Below, one piece after another: positions 1-12,790 of a DNA stretch of 64,000 bases. Under the pieces are notes generated by a model, which ran no database searches, was not told the DNA's origin, and saw only the letters and a list, made by a program, of their open reading frames with translations. The translations under genes were made by a program, and so were the position numbers. The stretch comes from Apostichopus japonicus (taxonomy: Eukaryota > Echinodermata > Holothuroidea > Aspidochirotida > Stichopodidae): NCBI RefSeq assembly GCF_037975245.1, contig NC_092565.1, positions 19,447,999 through 19,511,998 on the forward strand, given 5' to 3'. Position 1 is the stretch's first letter. Each line of letters starts with the position of its first letter.

Positions 1-1880
1 CAAGGTACACTGACCGTGCGCAGGCGGACTTGAAAGACAACCATTTGACTTTGAAGGGATACAATTTTATATCTTGGTCCATCCATTATCAAAAAAGCCA
101 CAACAAAAAAAAGGGAGGGGGGGCCTGTACTTTTCTTCACTTGACTTTATTTTCGCGCATTTTTTTGGCTACATCTGTAAATATATTGTGGGCTGATATT
201 TTATGCTTCACTTTCTGCGTGTAATTTAAATACCCCAAGACGTAAATCCAGACTTTAGATGAAATCTAATTGGTTGATTGCTCAATACGCGTTTAAGAAA
301 TCCTAACGCGTATAGAGGCCAATAGGCTATGACCCTCACGGCCAACCACATAGGCAACGGTTGACCTGAATGTAATGTCCTTATCACACTCAGTCAAAAC
401 AAGTTCTAAGCCAAACCCCAAAACCCCGAGATATAATCTGTGTTGATTTTACAACAGTAATTAAATGAAAACACTTGTTGCACTTTCTCCCGAACAGCAA
501 TATAATAATAATAATATTAGCAAAATAATAATAATAAATAATTAATAAATAATAATAATAATAATCATAATAAAAACAACAACAACAATAATAATAAATA
601 TGCATGAACAAGGTCATTGCAAATACGCTGAACTGAAAAGTAAAGTTTTAGGCCTTCATTTATCAAGAATTGCATTTAGCTCAACAACAATTTATCGAGA
701 CAAACTTAGACTGTCACGGCCAAAGACCCTTTACCTTAATCTTAGCACCAGCTCACCTTTTCCAGCCTACATTGGCAATAAATTAATTCTCCTTTATTTA
801 TAGAAGGTTTTCAAATGTAAATTTATTATTTTAACAGCTTAATAAGTTGGCATTGTCGGAAGCGTTTTTACAGACTGTCGACTTATGGAGTTTACTTCGC
901 TAAAGACTTCAATGGTTTCCATGGTTACAACTTTTACAGAACATTGGCATTTTGTTGCCAAAAAAAAAAAGAGCAAGGAAAAAAAGAAAGAAATATGATT
1001 GGTAAAAATATTAAACTATTCAGTTAAGCCTTTAAACTAAATATTCACTTTGTCTAGAGTTTGAACAGGGGTAGATTTATATCAACTTAAAAGATAAAGA
1101 AAGTGGAATAAAATTGACATGTTAACAATCAGGTTGGATTTTGGTATTGATCATTTATAAGTAGGACAAAATGTAGGTGATTGATCTAACAGCGGTTTTG
1201 ATTTGTTAATAACACAAACAAAACTGATTATATAGGTCATTCCGAGTAGTGTCGTACTAGTTTTCTCGGAGGAGAGTCTTGACCCTCGCTGATGCTCTCA
1301 GAGGTCAGACTAGGTCAATGAAATTCAAACGATATCGTCCAGGGACCAGTTCCCGGTGTTTCCTCTTTTACGACACAGGTGCTAGGACGACATTTCAAAG
1401 GGTGGAAATCATTCAAGATTTTTTTCCTTTTTTAAAGAATGAATAATACACCAATAATACAAACCGATTCTTACCAATTCTTACCTATAGCCATCTTCTT
1501 CTTTTTCTTTTCTCCATCAAAGAAGAGAACAGAGAAGGGGGACTCCACGTAAGCCTTTGATCTTACCGCCCAACTAACACATTCATTGTCTGTTTTATTA
1601 GCCAATTCGTTTTATTGTCAGAAAGAACTAGCCTATGGTATTCACACCCATTTCAGCTTCCCTTCTTGTTTTTTTTTACTCTGCCCTTCTTCACCAGGGC
1701 GACCCGCTTTTCTTACCAACCCTTATATTGAGTGGTAATACAAGCTACCATTGTTTGCGAGTGCAACGGTCCGAATATTAAGAAATACTTATTTAGACAC
1801 CTAATTGAGCTGACCAACAGGCCAGAACTATACTGTAGAGAGCAAGAGCCAAAAAAAGAAAGAAAGAAAAAAAGTCGAAA
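1..1880. other. Non-coding flank upstream of gene 1
   Basis: AT-rich sequence with no supportable gene; the short open frames here are low-complexity and have no recognisable domain. It holds an (AAT)n microsatellite at about 506-600, scattered poly-A runs and polypyrimidine stretches. I see nothing else in it. Confidence 0.7.
506..600. repeat. (AAT)n microsatellite
   Basis: Interrupted trinucleotide run of aat/ata units with short aac interruptions near the right end. Confidence 0.85.
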
Positions 1881-1924
1881 TCAATTGAATATAAACTAAA
1901 ACCAATCTGAGCTCTCGAGGTCTA

Positions 1925-2030
1925 AGCCACGCTCCAATTAATTTTAGCCACCAATTAAAACCACGGAGCGTTAATGACGGGGATAAAATTAAGCCACAAA
2001 CGCGCTGTTTCAATTACGTGATTAAAAGAT
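1925..2030. promoter_or_regulatory. Candidate proximal regulatory block of gene 1 (ATTA cluster)
   Basis: About 540-640 bp before the start codon of gene 1 is a dense cluster of TAATT/ATTA cores: ccaattaatt, ccaattaaaa, gttaatgacg, aaaattaag, caattacgtg and gattaaaag. Two are bracketed by an inverted repeat, cgctcc on the left and ggagcg on the right. Homeodomain proteins, including NK-class proteins, bind such cores, so auto- or cross-regulation is possible. This is inference from motif density in AT-rich DNA. Confidence 0.35.
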
Positions 2031-2564
2031 AGCCCCGAACAACGTGTGTGTTGTATGTGTACTAACCCATCAAAGTAATCTTACACATCACTCGTTGTAG
2101 ACACACCAATCGAGATAGGTGGAGAGAGCCGTGAGAGAGAAATATCAACCGCGCAGGTACGCCAGGCAATCTGTTGCCATTCATAACCGCTAGCCCTTTC
2201 CGAGCGGGTACATGCAAAAAGTCAATTATTGCACTGTGGAAACGTTCGACGGGGGAGAACAGCGTGTATTACACCTTGACGGGCAAAGTTTTTGGAAGAA
2301 ACTTTTTATTCGCATATTTTGTGGTTGCTATTTTTGGTGGCTTTTTTATACTCTCTTTGAGTAGAATGAGGTCTAGAAGACTGGCGTATTTTCGGAGATA
2401 AACTTAAAGTCTTTCTTCATTCAAAGTTTGGACTAAAGAACAAGTTCATCTTTTGACAGAAACTGTTCGCAGCTTTCACTATCCAATTTTTCTTGAGAGG
2501 AAAATTCGAACGATTTTTAAATTATTTGTTTGGTTTTGCATCTGTGAGGCTTTGATTTATCGAA
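2031..2564 (+). promoter_or_regulatory. Probable promoter / 5' UTR region of gene 1
   Basis: This interval lies between the ATTA cluster and the start codon. A TATA-like ttttttatac occurs near 2341-2350, but the transcription start cannot be placed. An in-frame TGA at 2553-2555, four codons before the ATG at 2565, means the reading frame does not continue upstream and supports that start. The -3 base is a G, an acceptable context. Confidence 0.35.
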
Positions 2565-3033
2565 ATGCATCCGAGTGGTGACTTAGTTTCAGGCCCGCGC
2601 CAGGGCCCTGCTACCCCTAGCGGGGACACACTGGGGCGTCAAATCGGTCAACAAGAAACAAGGGACAGAAACAGCCCCAGACCGGCCCTATCTCCATCGT
2701 ATGTGCAAAGGGTCGCGGATCATCCGGACGCTACTCCTACCGATGAAGCAGCAGCAGAGAGCCAGAATGTAAGCGACAAATACGAACCAACATCCTTCTC
2801 GGTGATGGACATTTTAGACCCACAGAAATTTACTGGTAGAGAGAAACAAAGGATAACAATGGTCTCAGAGAAACAAAGGATAACAATAGTCTCAGAGAAA
2901 CAGAGGATGGCGACTGAGAGTACAAGACAAAAGATGACAATAGATTCCGATTTAGCCATCTGTGGAAAACATTTTGATTCTCGTGAAATCAGCCCAGCAA
3001 ACCATCAGAGGCTTTCACCATCGATATCAAGAC
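2565..3033 (+). CDS. Nkx1: NK1-class homeobox gene 1, coding exon 1 (eh1 domain)
   Basis: First coding exon of a slouch/NKX1-type transcription factor (residues 1-156 plus one base of codon 157). Residues 1-70 are low-complexity and rich in Pro, Ser and Gln. Residues 78-90 read FSVMDILDPQKFT, which matches the TN/eh1 motif that NK1 proteins carry near the N-terminus and that recruits Groucho/TLE co-repressors. Immediately after it, residues 93-128 form four degenerate 9-residue repeats. The exon ends at 3033 before a strong donor, gtaagt. The split codon (phase 1) matches the acceptor at 10678/10679, so the joined frame is open across the splice. The start is supported by the TGA four codons upstream. 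The open frame past the donor (to 3098) is intronic read-through. The exon-1/exon-2 link is inferred from phase, motif order and orientation; no transcript evidence was available. Confidence 0.87.
2841..2948 (+). repeat. In-frame 27 bp tandem repeat inside gene 1
   Basis: Four 27 bp units at 2841, 2868, 2895 and 2922 encode EKQRITMVS, EKQRITIVS, EKQRMATES and TRQKMTIDS. The first two differ by a single base; the third and fourth are diverged. The unit length is a multiple of three, so the frame is kept. Each unit has a central basic/polar stretch. The array lies directly C-terminal to the eh1 motif. Confidence 0.9.
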
Positions 3034-6000
3034 GTAAGTTATTTTATCATCAATATTATTCTTTAATTTTTGGTGGAGAGGAAGAAGGGGAAGGATAGGG
3101 AGAGGGAGGGGGCAGGGAGGGGTTGAGGGGGAGTTTGAATGGGGGTGAAGGGTTGACTCGACAGAGCTGTCAAGCACTGGCGAAATATTGCGTGATGCAT
3201 TGAATGAATAATGGTAAGTAATATTATATGCATGCATGAAACAATGCCTTATAATTATATATAATGTAACCCATTTCAATATTGTATTTGTAAACAACAA
3301 TATTCATAAACAAAAATATATGCTCTTTACTGTTAACTTCCATTGAAAGAATGTTTGTCTATGTTGCACGTGTTGCATAACTCTGCATTATCGTATATAG
3401 TTTACGTTTCTTTAATGTAATAAAATTAATTCACTGAAGTTATTTTCTTTAACTTACGAAAACGATTTTGTTTAATTTTCGTTTTCATAAATCTACGAAA
3501 ATAATAAAACGGGCATGACATATAATCACCTCCGACCGTAAAAACGTTTGTTTACTCAAAATAACATCAATATTGACATATTTGACATAAAACAAACATT
3601 GTAGAAATAATTAAACAAACTCTTAATTTTACATGATTTTTTAGGGAACATATCGCAATACCTGCGGTCAAAATTGAGAAAGTGGGGCACAATAATAACA
3701 CTTGTTCGTGTATAAGGTACTGACAACAGCAAAGGGTAAATGGGAAAATATTAACAGCGGTTTTTTTTGAAAGGGAAAGCTAGCGTGGACTTGAATTCTG
3801 TTTTAGACAAAAATATTTTCGCCTACAATCAAACTTTTATTACAAATGACATATGTGTCAAAAATGTATTAGTTCTACTTTTTTCTTTTGTTTTATTTTG
3901 CGCAATATTAACTTTTCAATTCTTATATTACCACCATTATCGTTTCCGGCAAGTTTAGCCAAATGTTTAATTTCAAAGTAAAATGTTATACTAACTTACA
4001 ATTTATGAAATTAAGGCACACTCGTCCCAACACTCAACCCAAAATCAACTTCAACAAAAGGTAACCGAAACACGTTAACAAAGTGAAGATAACAATGATT
4101 CATAATATCATCACTTTTCTTTTTCACATAATTGGCAGAAAAGATTGTTAAGGCATTTTAAGGCATTAAGGATTTTTAGGGCAGGGGAACATAATTGTAT
4201 AACTTTACTGAAACCTTCATTTTACCTTTTAGCATCTTATGGAAATGTGAATACGTTATTCATCACAAGTTTCTATGACTCCCTCCACCCCCCCCCCCCA
4301 CCCTCACCAAAGTTTATCCTGGCCATTGGTCTGTATCCCTTCTGATTCCCCTCTCGTCATTAGCTTGTTGTACATTTATACAGAAAGCAACTATAGACTC
4401 ATCGAATGATTCTATTTCTTATATTTTTGTCTCTATTTTGTCGATATGATTCAGGTCATATGTGTGGTTAACTTTTTTTTCTTCATGTTAATAGGAAAGG
4501 AAGTAGTTATAGGTGTATTGTATCGTTCTGACACTCGTTTAGTTCATTTTGGTGAATTGGATGACTTTTCTAGCACATATAACGGCTCTACCAAACTTGC
4601 CAAAACGGAAAAGACCACTTTTGTTTGCGTTCCTCGCTACATCGCTTAATTGCCCTTTGTGGAATTTTACAAGCTTTTGATGACAAATAAATAAATCAAA
4701 CAAATCGTATATATATCGAAAACTTTTACGACATTGTTAAAAAGCGGTTATATGAATTAGATTAAACAGTTCAAACTTGTTTCTTTACATGGTAGGACAC
4801 TTCGTAAAGCAATTGTAAGTTTTTTGAATTTTTTTTTTCTCTCTTTGGTGTGCATGGGGTGAAACTTGTTTCCTAATTCATTCCCGACAAGTTTGGATTT
4901 GATGGGTTTTTCTTGCGTGTAGGGTTTTTTTTTTGTGGAAGGAAATGCCCTTGTTAGTCTGGATTACAAAATACCAAAAATAGAATGATTTTACATTCTG
5001 GAATTTGCTTTAAAAAGTGAGGTATTTAGCCTCATTCTAAACCATTTAATATAACCGGATATCAAAAAATTGTTATTGGGTATGTGTTGTTGAGCATGAG
5101 ATATGTTATTAAAACATAAGTCAAATAAGTAGAAAAATTGGCGACCCAGTTTGATTCATTTCATAAAAGTTATTCCAATTTTATAAAAGGTCAAAGAACA
5201 ATTGTTGTAGCTCGAACTAAATATGCAATTTATGTATCGAGTAAATATTGAAAAAAAAAACAGAAGTATGTGTGAAATATTGTCAGCGAGCTAAAAAGTA
5301 ATGTTTTGTATTCTATCGGAATTTTGTATGTATATTTTTTTACAACATATCAATACGTGAAACTTTCAGCAGGAGAGATGGGGGGGGGGGAGTATTTTTG
5401 GATTAAATGAATATGAATATAGTACAAAAAAATATATATGGTATTTTATTATTTAAATTAAAAACTTAAACATTAAAAAATGACGTCATACAGATAATAC
5501 AATTCCGGAAGGCTAAACTCTCGAGTTTTATAAGCATATATGATTGATGAAAAAATAAAATAAATAAACGTTTTGGAACGGTTTATATATTGAGAAAGAA
5601 TAAAAAGTGTTCATTTCGCTGAAAGATAACATTAATGTTTATCCGTATATTATGAACATAACGTTTTAGTTACAATTCATTGGATGTAATACTTTGAAAT
5701 AAAGTAAAATTTGGTTCAAGTCGGAAACTTTCTATTTTAGAAAGAAACATCTGTTTGTCATTATAAGCTTAATTGACAGGACAAACTTAACAGACGCTTC
5801 GACCTTGGTTTTATCATGATTTTGTGTCCCCTTCAAATTAACACTGTTAAAACAAACGAAGTGTCACAGATTAATTAAGAAACTATTTTGTGTTACACTT
5901 GAAATCTGAGAAAGTTGAAAAATTGTTTCACCCCAAAGGCCACTCTCAAGCAAAACTCTAAGCACTATGCAACTATTCCGTTCACCCCTCCATCCCCCCC

Positions 6001-7546
6001 CCCATCTCCGTGACCTCATCCCCACTTAAACGTTACGTTAAGAAGCAACGTCATTTTTAATGTGTTAATTCAGTTGACAAAAATTCAATGTAACACTTTT
6101 TCATAAAGACTTTTAACTAAAAACGTTTTACTGAATAATTATACGAAATTAAGCAAAATTTTAAGATATCTTACAACTTTCTCATTTACCCTAAAAATGG
6201 AAAGCTCTGACATCTATAGCTTTACTTCTTGTCAACTTCAAACTAATCTTTAATCATCATCTATCAATGCCAGTTTAATATTGTCGTTGTTTTTTTTTCT
6301 TTTTCTTTTCTGCAAAATTCTAAGCCAACCAAATCCCCAAAAAGTTTTGATCTCTCGACTCCATCTTACTTTTCTCCTTGTGACATCTACTTACGTTCCA
6401 GTTTAATAAAGTGTGTTAATTCCGTGTTGCTTATCATTATTATAGAAGGCAATTAAAGCGAAATTTTTTAACTCCTGATTTCATGAATGGCAGTTTATTT
6501 TTCGTCTTGTTCTTTCACGGTTTAATTATCACCATTTGTCAAATCCAATGCATACCCTTCTAGCTTCTCATATTTATCTTCTCGTACCCAATTTTACCAT
6601 TGAATCATCAATTATAGGAAACGCCTAAGCGGTAGCGGTAATGACCTGTAAAATGGAAGTGTTGTACTTTTGCAACTAAAGGCGTAAGCCACAAATTGTA
6701 ATGAATCTAAACGAGACAGTGCTTAAAGGGGTACCGGTAAACTAGGTAGTCCTAAATGATTCTCTGGTCTCACGACATCAACTGCAGGAAAACGAGGTCG
6801 ACACGAGGATGTTCTAAGAATATAGGCCGTGCGGCAGTTTTTAATATACCACATATTTGAACATGGGATAACATGGGGGAGGGGGAGGGTGAGGGGAGGG
6901 GTGGGATAGTGTAGCGGGAAGAGAGGGAGTATAGGGAAGACATGGGTGCAGTTCACAACACATATACCTATGTCGTTATTTGAAGGTATTTCCTTAGCTT
7001 ATTTAATTCTGGATGTGAGAAAAGGAATTCTATGTCCAAATATCTTCAGACACAACACTGGTTTGCTTGTTGTCGCTTATTTATTCTCTACCTAATATTT
7101 ATTTTGTTTCATCGCTGAAATGTCCAATAGAGGAAAATAAATAAAGTCATCCTCATACAACGTTAGGGAACTCATAGGGGTAATGTGGAAAAATACAGGA
7201 CCCCCCTCCCCACATACACACACGCATATACATACTGACACACACGAAAGTTCACATTACTAACTTTATGATTTTTAATATTTTGCTTTGCAACTATGAT
7301 TACACAACTCGTACCGGAAACTGAATAATATATAATATATTGATGAAGACAATTCTATTGCTAATTTTTCGCTTTACTCCCCAAACTGTAAAAGATAAAT
7401 ATCCACTCTTTTTCTTTATCACAAACTAAACTATATCAATGTTTATTTGTCAATGAAAGAAAAACGAAAATCAAAAACCTAAAACCTAAAACAAACAGGG
7501 ACGACGATAAAACAGTATCGCAACAAAAAATTACTACCAATGGTTT

Positions 7547-7566
7547 AATATATATATATATATATA
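7547..7566. repeat. (AT)n microsatellite
   Basis: Short uninterrupted dinucleotide run within the intron of gene 1. Confidence 0.8.
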
Positions 7567-9584
7567 CACCTGTCAATCTTTGGTGATTTACCTGGCCAAG
7601 AGGTATTACGATCCCTTTAATTTAACGAGGAATATCTGGATGATTGGCTAATTGTGGAAATGATTGATGTTAGATTCGGTGTGAGTGAATGAAATGAAAT
7701 CTTTTGTCATATTTTCCGCTCTAGCGAAGAAACCCTTCTTAACATTTGTCATTAACTGTTTACCGTAAATTAAAGATAAAAGCTTTTCGTTAATTTTAAT
7801 GCTTTAAAATTCATGTTGCAATTAAGTTTAGTAATTGGGTTGTCTGTAGTTTTTATTCTTAATTGCCCTGTGGCGAAAATTGTAAAAAACCATCTTATCT
7901 GCTTCAAAACGTCGGCTTTCTTTTTTCTGGTCAGGTTCATGAACGCTTCACCTGTCGAATATTTGATGAGAAAATTTCTATAACAAATATATAATAATAA
8001 CAAAGACATCGCTGAAATATCGGTTAAATTTAATCGGATTGGTAAAAACGCACGCACGCACATACGCACGCAAACACAGACTCACTAATAAACAAGCAAG
8101 AGCAGTTATTAACCGTAATGTACAATTTGAAATATATAACACAAATTTATAGTTACTGGATAATTCTTCGAAAAAAAAATTGCTTTCTATATATTTGAGA
8201 CTGCTGTGTGTTATATTTCCTCCAGTTATGAGGCCAAAAATTGTAATGAACATATATGTATAAGATAGTCAGTGAAATGTAAATAAATTAGGATATGCAA
8301 CGAATATCTTATCTCCAATTTTGTTAGCCTCCCAAAAATAAATCACAGGCATTTTCTGATCTATTTGTAATCGGGGGAGGGGGAGGGGCAGAGGTGGAGG
8401 CCTAATCCGGTCAAATAAATAGAGGTATAGTAGTCCTTCTTCAGACTGGGCAATATTTTTTATTTAAAGATTCTTATTTCGGTTAAAATTGGCTGGCAGT
8501 TAAAAGCAATAATTTATTCCATGTTTGAATAATTTCAACAATTTTATGAGTGATTTCATAGTATATATTGCTTACGTTTTTCTTTTAGTCATATTGTTTT
8601 TTTTGGGGGGGGGGGAAGTGGGAGGTGGGTTGGGAGGTGGGATGTTTAAGAAGGATAAGATACATGATCAACTGTCCTCTTTCATCTTGCAGAACGCGGA
8701 ATCTGCTAGAATGGTCATCATGCTTTTTTCTTGAAATAACTTTATCATAATATACTTGTTATGTTTAAAATGTAATTGATTTAATGAAGCAAATTGTACA
8801 AGCTAAGCAATCGTTGAATTTTAAACAAAATAAATTTCAGTGAAAGTCTCAATCAAAATCACTGTCAAATGTAGTCAAACTCAAATCCAATAAAAACCAA
8901 TCAAATGAAATTAAGTTGAATCAGAATTATAAATATCAAATGATATAAAGATTAATCAAATCAATCAAAGTTGTAAGAATATTTCAGATTTTTTTCCCAG
9001 ATGTTTGCCCTAAATGTGCACTTGAAGTTTACCCAAAAAAAAGCCAAGTATGCTGATTCTGTTTTTACTTACTGGCCAAATTCCATTTTTTTTTCGTTTT
9101 ATAAAATATCACGTTGCTTAATGGTTTACTCTTTAATAGCAGTTAACTTTATGCAGACACACCACGTGTTTTTCTTGTCAACCGCTAATTATTTCTAATT
9201 TACCAGAGCTTTTAGTGTAACCAAAATTCTACCGCTAAATTATATACACAACCTCAAACTTTAAACGTTTTCTTCGGTTACAAAAATATTTCCTGAAATG
9301 AAAATTGGCAACCCCCAGAATCCTTTGCGGTTCACATCAAGATTTAATATACGATTTTATAATTCAGTCACACACAAGAGCAGCTAAATATTGAAATTGC
9401 CCTTAAGTAGTCCCCACCCAGATCCTAATTGGTATCGCCTTCAAAAATATTCCAAAATTTTAACAAAATACCTTTGACCGAACTTTTGTAACGCGCTTGT
9501 GAAAGTCATAACAGCGATTTTTATTTCAAAGTGATTTTTTTTCTCCCTCACGTCTAGTTGTAACTGTCGAGTTTTGGGCAATCC

Positions 9585-9900
9585 GGTGAACAGGTGTAAA
9601 TTGGACTAGCTAGTTTTGTCGCGACCCTCCGCTGCGAGCGGTAACTACCCCCGATTCATATAATGGGGACGAACTATTCATCGCGTTGCGCCCGCAGCAG
9701 ACTGTAATAGATCGCTCCGTGGTTGGTCTATTTTTTATAAATATATATATTTAAATTGAAGATATGATAAAAGTAACTTTCAAAATGGCATCAAAACAAT
9801 TTGTATTTATTGGTTCCACTGAACGAAACCGCTCATGTCATATAAATCAATGAACTACTTCGAGATTAATTGTGAGAGGGGTTTGTGGAACTGTGACTTA
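9585..9900. promoter_or_regulatory. Candidate intronic regulatory element
   Basis: This block is higher in GC and sequence complexity than the AT-rich intron around it (for example around gcgttgcgcccgcagcag). An AT-rich flank follows with TAAT-like cores and a cataaatcaa word. It lies about 0.8-1.1 kb before the homeobox exon. There is no ORF or repeat similarity to explain it. This is only a candidate; cross-species alignment would be the test. Confidence 0.2.
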
Positions 9901-10623
9901 GTTGGGAACCCATGTCTGGAACGGCGCTGTGTTGTACGGAAGACTGTTTAAACGGGATGGCACCCGTTGTACGTAAATGTTTAATATATGTAAACAGGAT
10001 ACTATTATTCTGTCAAATAAGGTTTAGAGCGAGATTGCACGTATACCCTCATTTTGCAAAATAATACAATCTTATTCAGCATTGAATATTACGTAAGAAT
10101 GACGTCAGAATCTGGCTTGAAGAACAACAATGAGAACTATCGTTTGGGTGACTAAAAATAATATCGGTAAAACAATAGAATTGGGGGTGGGGGGATGGGG
10201 TTACTTCCAAAGATTCTCTACACAAAATAATTGATGAATTGCCATCGAAATTTTTAACACGCTCATGATTGATAAACTATATTACTAAATTATTATACAA
10301 AATACAAAATAATTATACCTATGTAATTTGATTTCAAACCTATGGCATTAATCAATTTCAACAACAACATAAGCTAAATTATTAATTCGCGAGATATTTC
10401 TGTTATTTCTGTACAAAAGAAAGAAAACCAATATTCCACATGCATGTACAACTATAGTGACACTCGCATGACTGATGGGCATATATACGCATAAAGAAAC
10501 CCACTATCGTACATAACACACGAGAGTGGGATCTAATTGAAAAACGTAAAGTAATCACAATTAATCGCATTCATATTTCTTGTTACCGCCAGGAAGTGAA
10601 CGTTAATTCTGACATTAGACTGA

Positions 10624-11313
<690 letters not shown>

Positions 11314-12790
11314 CGGAATAGGTATAGATCCTAATCATTCTTGATATTTTACCCTAATCTACACTCCAAGTACAGCTGCGTGGTGAAATTAATACCTAAA
11401 GTGGAGTCCATCTAGTATCAGCACCCGATTTTTCTTACCTACAGTCGATTGGGGCTACCAAAAATGTCCTAAAATTTAGTAATTTCTAGAAGCAAACAAT
11501 GGCTGGTTTTGATCTTATGAAAATCTATAATTATAAGCAACTTAAAAGCATCATGCAATTAATAAGCATCTTTCATGTGCCGCTATGCTGTAGTTAATAA
11601 TTCAACGTTAAGAAAATGTAAATGTTTTTAAACTAATTAAAAACATTGTGATTAGGATTAAGGATTAATGACGTCAACATCTACATTCCTTATCATAGCC
11701 GTTAACAATAATAAGTATGATGTCATCGGTTGCTTATTTCTCTTCATGCTCCGTCGAGTTCTGTGTGACGTCACTATATTCACCAATTATGTACGTGTAT
11801 AAGTTTTACAGGTTAATATAGATCTATAACCAACCAGACTTTATTACGTCACTGCATTTTTTAAATTTTTTAAACTTCTATACAGGCCACATAGTTAACG
11901 TGGAAACCGTACCTCCGCTTATACATGCATACGTTTTATGTAGAATGACGTAATCATATCTCAGCAAAATGAATCGTGAACTTCAAGTATAAGAACGGTG
12001 TACCCGTGTGTAAATGAGTTTCCAATTGTTTCAATGCGTGTGACGCTGTGTTTTGTGTTGTGCCTTTATTTTGCGCATATCGTCGTGCGTGTGAGTTGCG
12101 TCCTTGGTTTAAATTAGCCTTTATTCTGTTTGCTTCTGGTTTATTCTAATTAATTGATTCACAGTAACGAGATTAGCACCGTGTACCCACCCCTACAGTG
12201 AACGTTAATTGTAGCTGTATTGTTGCACACAGACTTTTACATAGCGCGTTCGGCGTTACGTGTCATATACTTCGTTGTGATTGGTCAAACGGCAAAACCT
12301 GCTAAAGGATATGTAAGATCGCTATTTGTCTCTGAAAATTATAACGATGGAGATAAATATATATATGATATCATGAAATTGATCTCAAAATGCAGGTACT
12401 AGGTAAAACATCGTTGAGATAAGTTTAATGGTATAGAATGATGAGACCAGTCGTTTTTTTTTTCATATGATGTTACAGAATTTATACTCACAATAATAAC
12501 TCATTGATTGGAGAAGCTCACTCCTATACATCTCTGTAAGTACCAGAGGTAAGGGAATTGATTTAGATTTGCCGGCCTGTAAAACATGATGCTCAGTTTA
12601 CCTTTAACATTAAACATTAAATTATTGTTAACAGCAAAAAGAATCAAAAGTCACTTTTTGGAAGTGTTGCAAACTGCATGTTCCTCAGAAGAGTGAATTA
12701 TCACTTTTGACTTTGCAATAAAAAACAAATCAGAGAGGAACATTATTTACAAATATCAAGCAGGTTTCTGTTTTAAAAACAAATAAAAGT
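11314..12790 (+). other. Probable 3' UTR and downstream flank of gene 1
   Basis: No coding potential is seen. The first canonical polyadenylation hexamers I see downstream of the stop are AATAAA at 12717-12722 and 12782-12787, which would give a 3' UTR of about 1.4 kb; earlier variant signals (ATTAAA near 12610) are possible. Two CRE octamers lie here, at 11669 and 11766. Confidence 0.35.
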
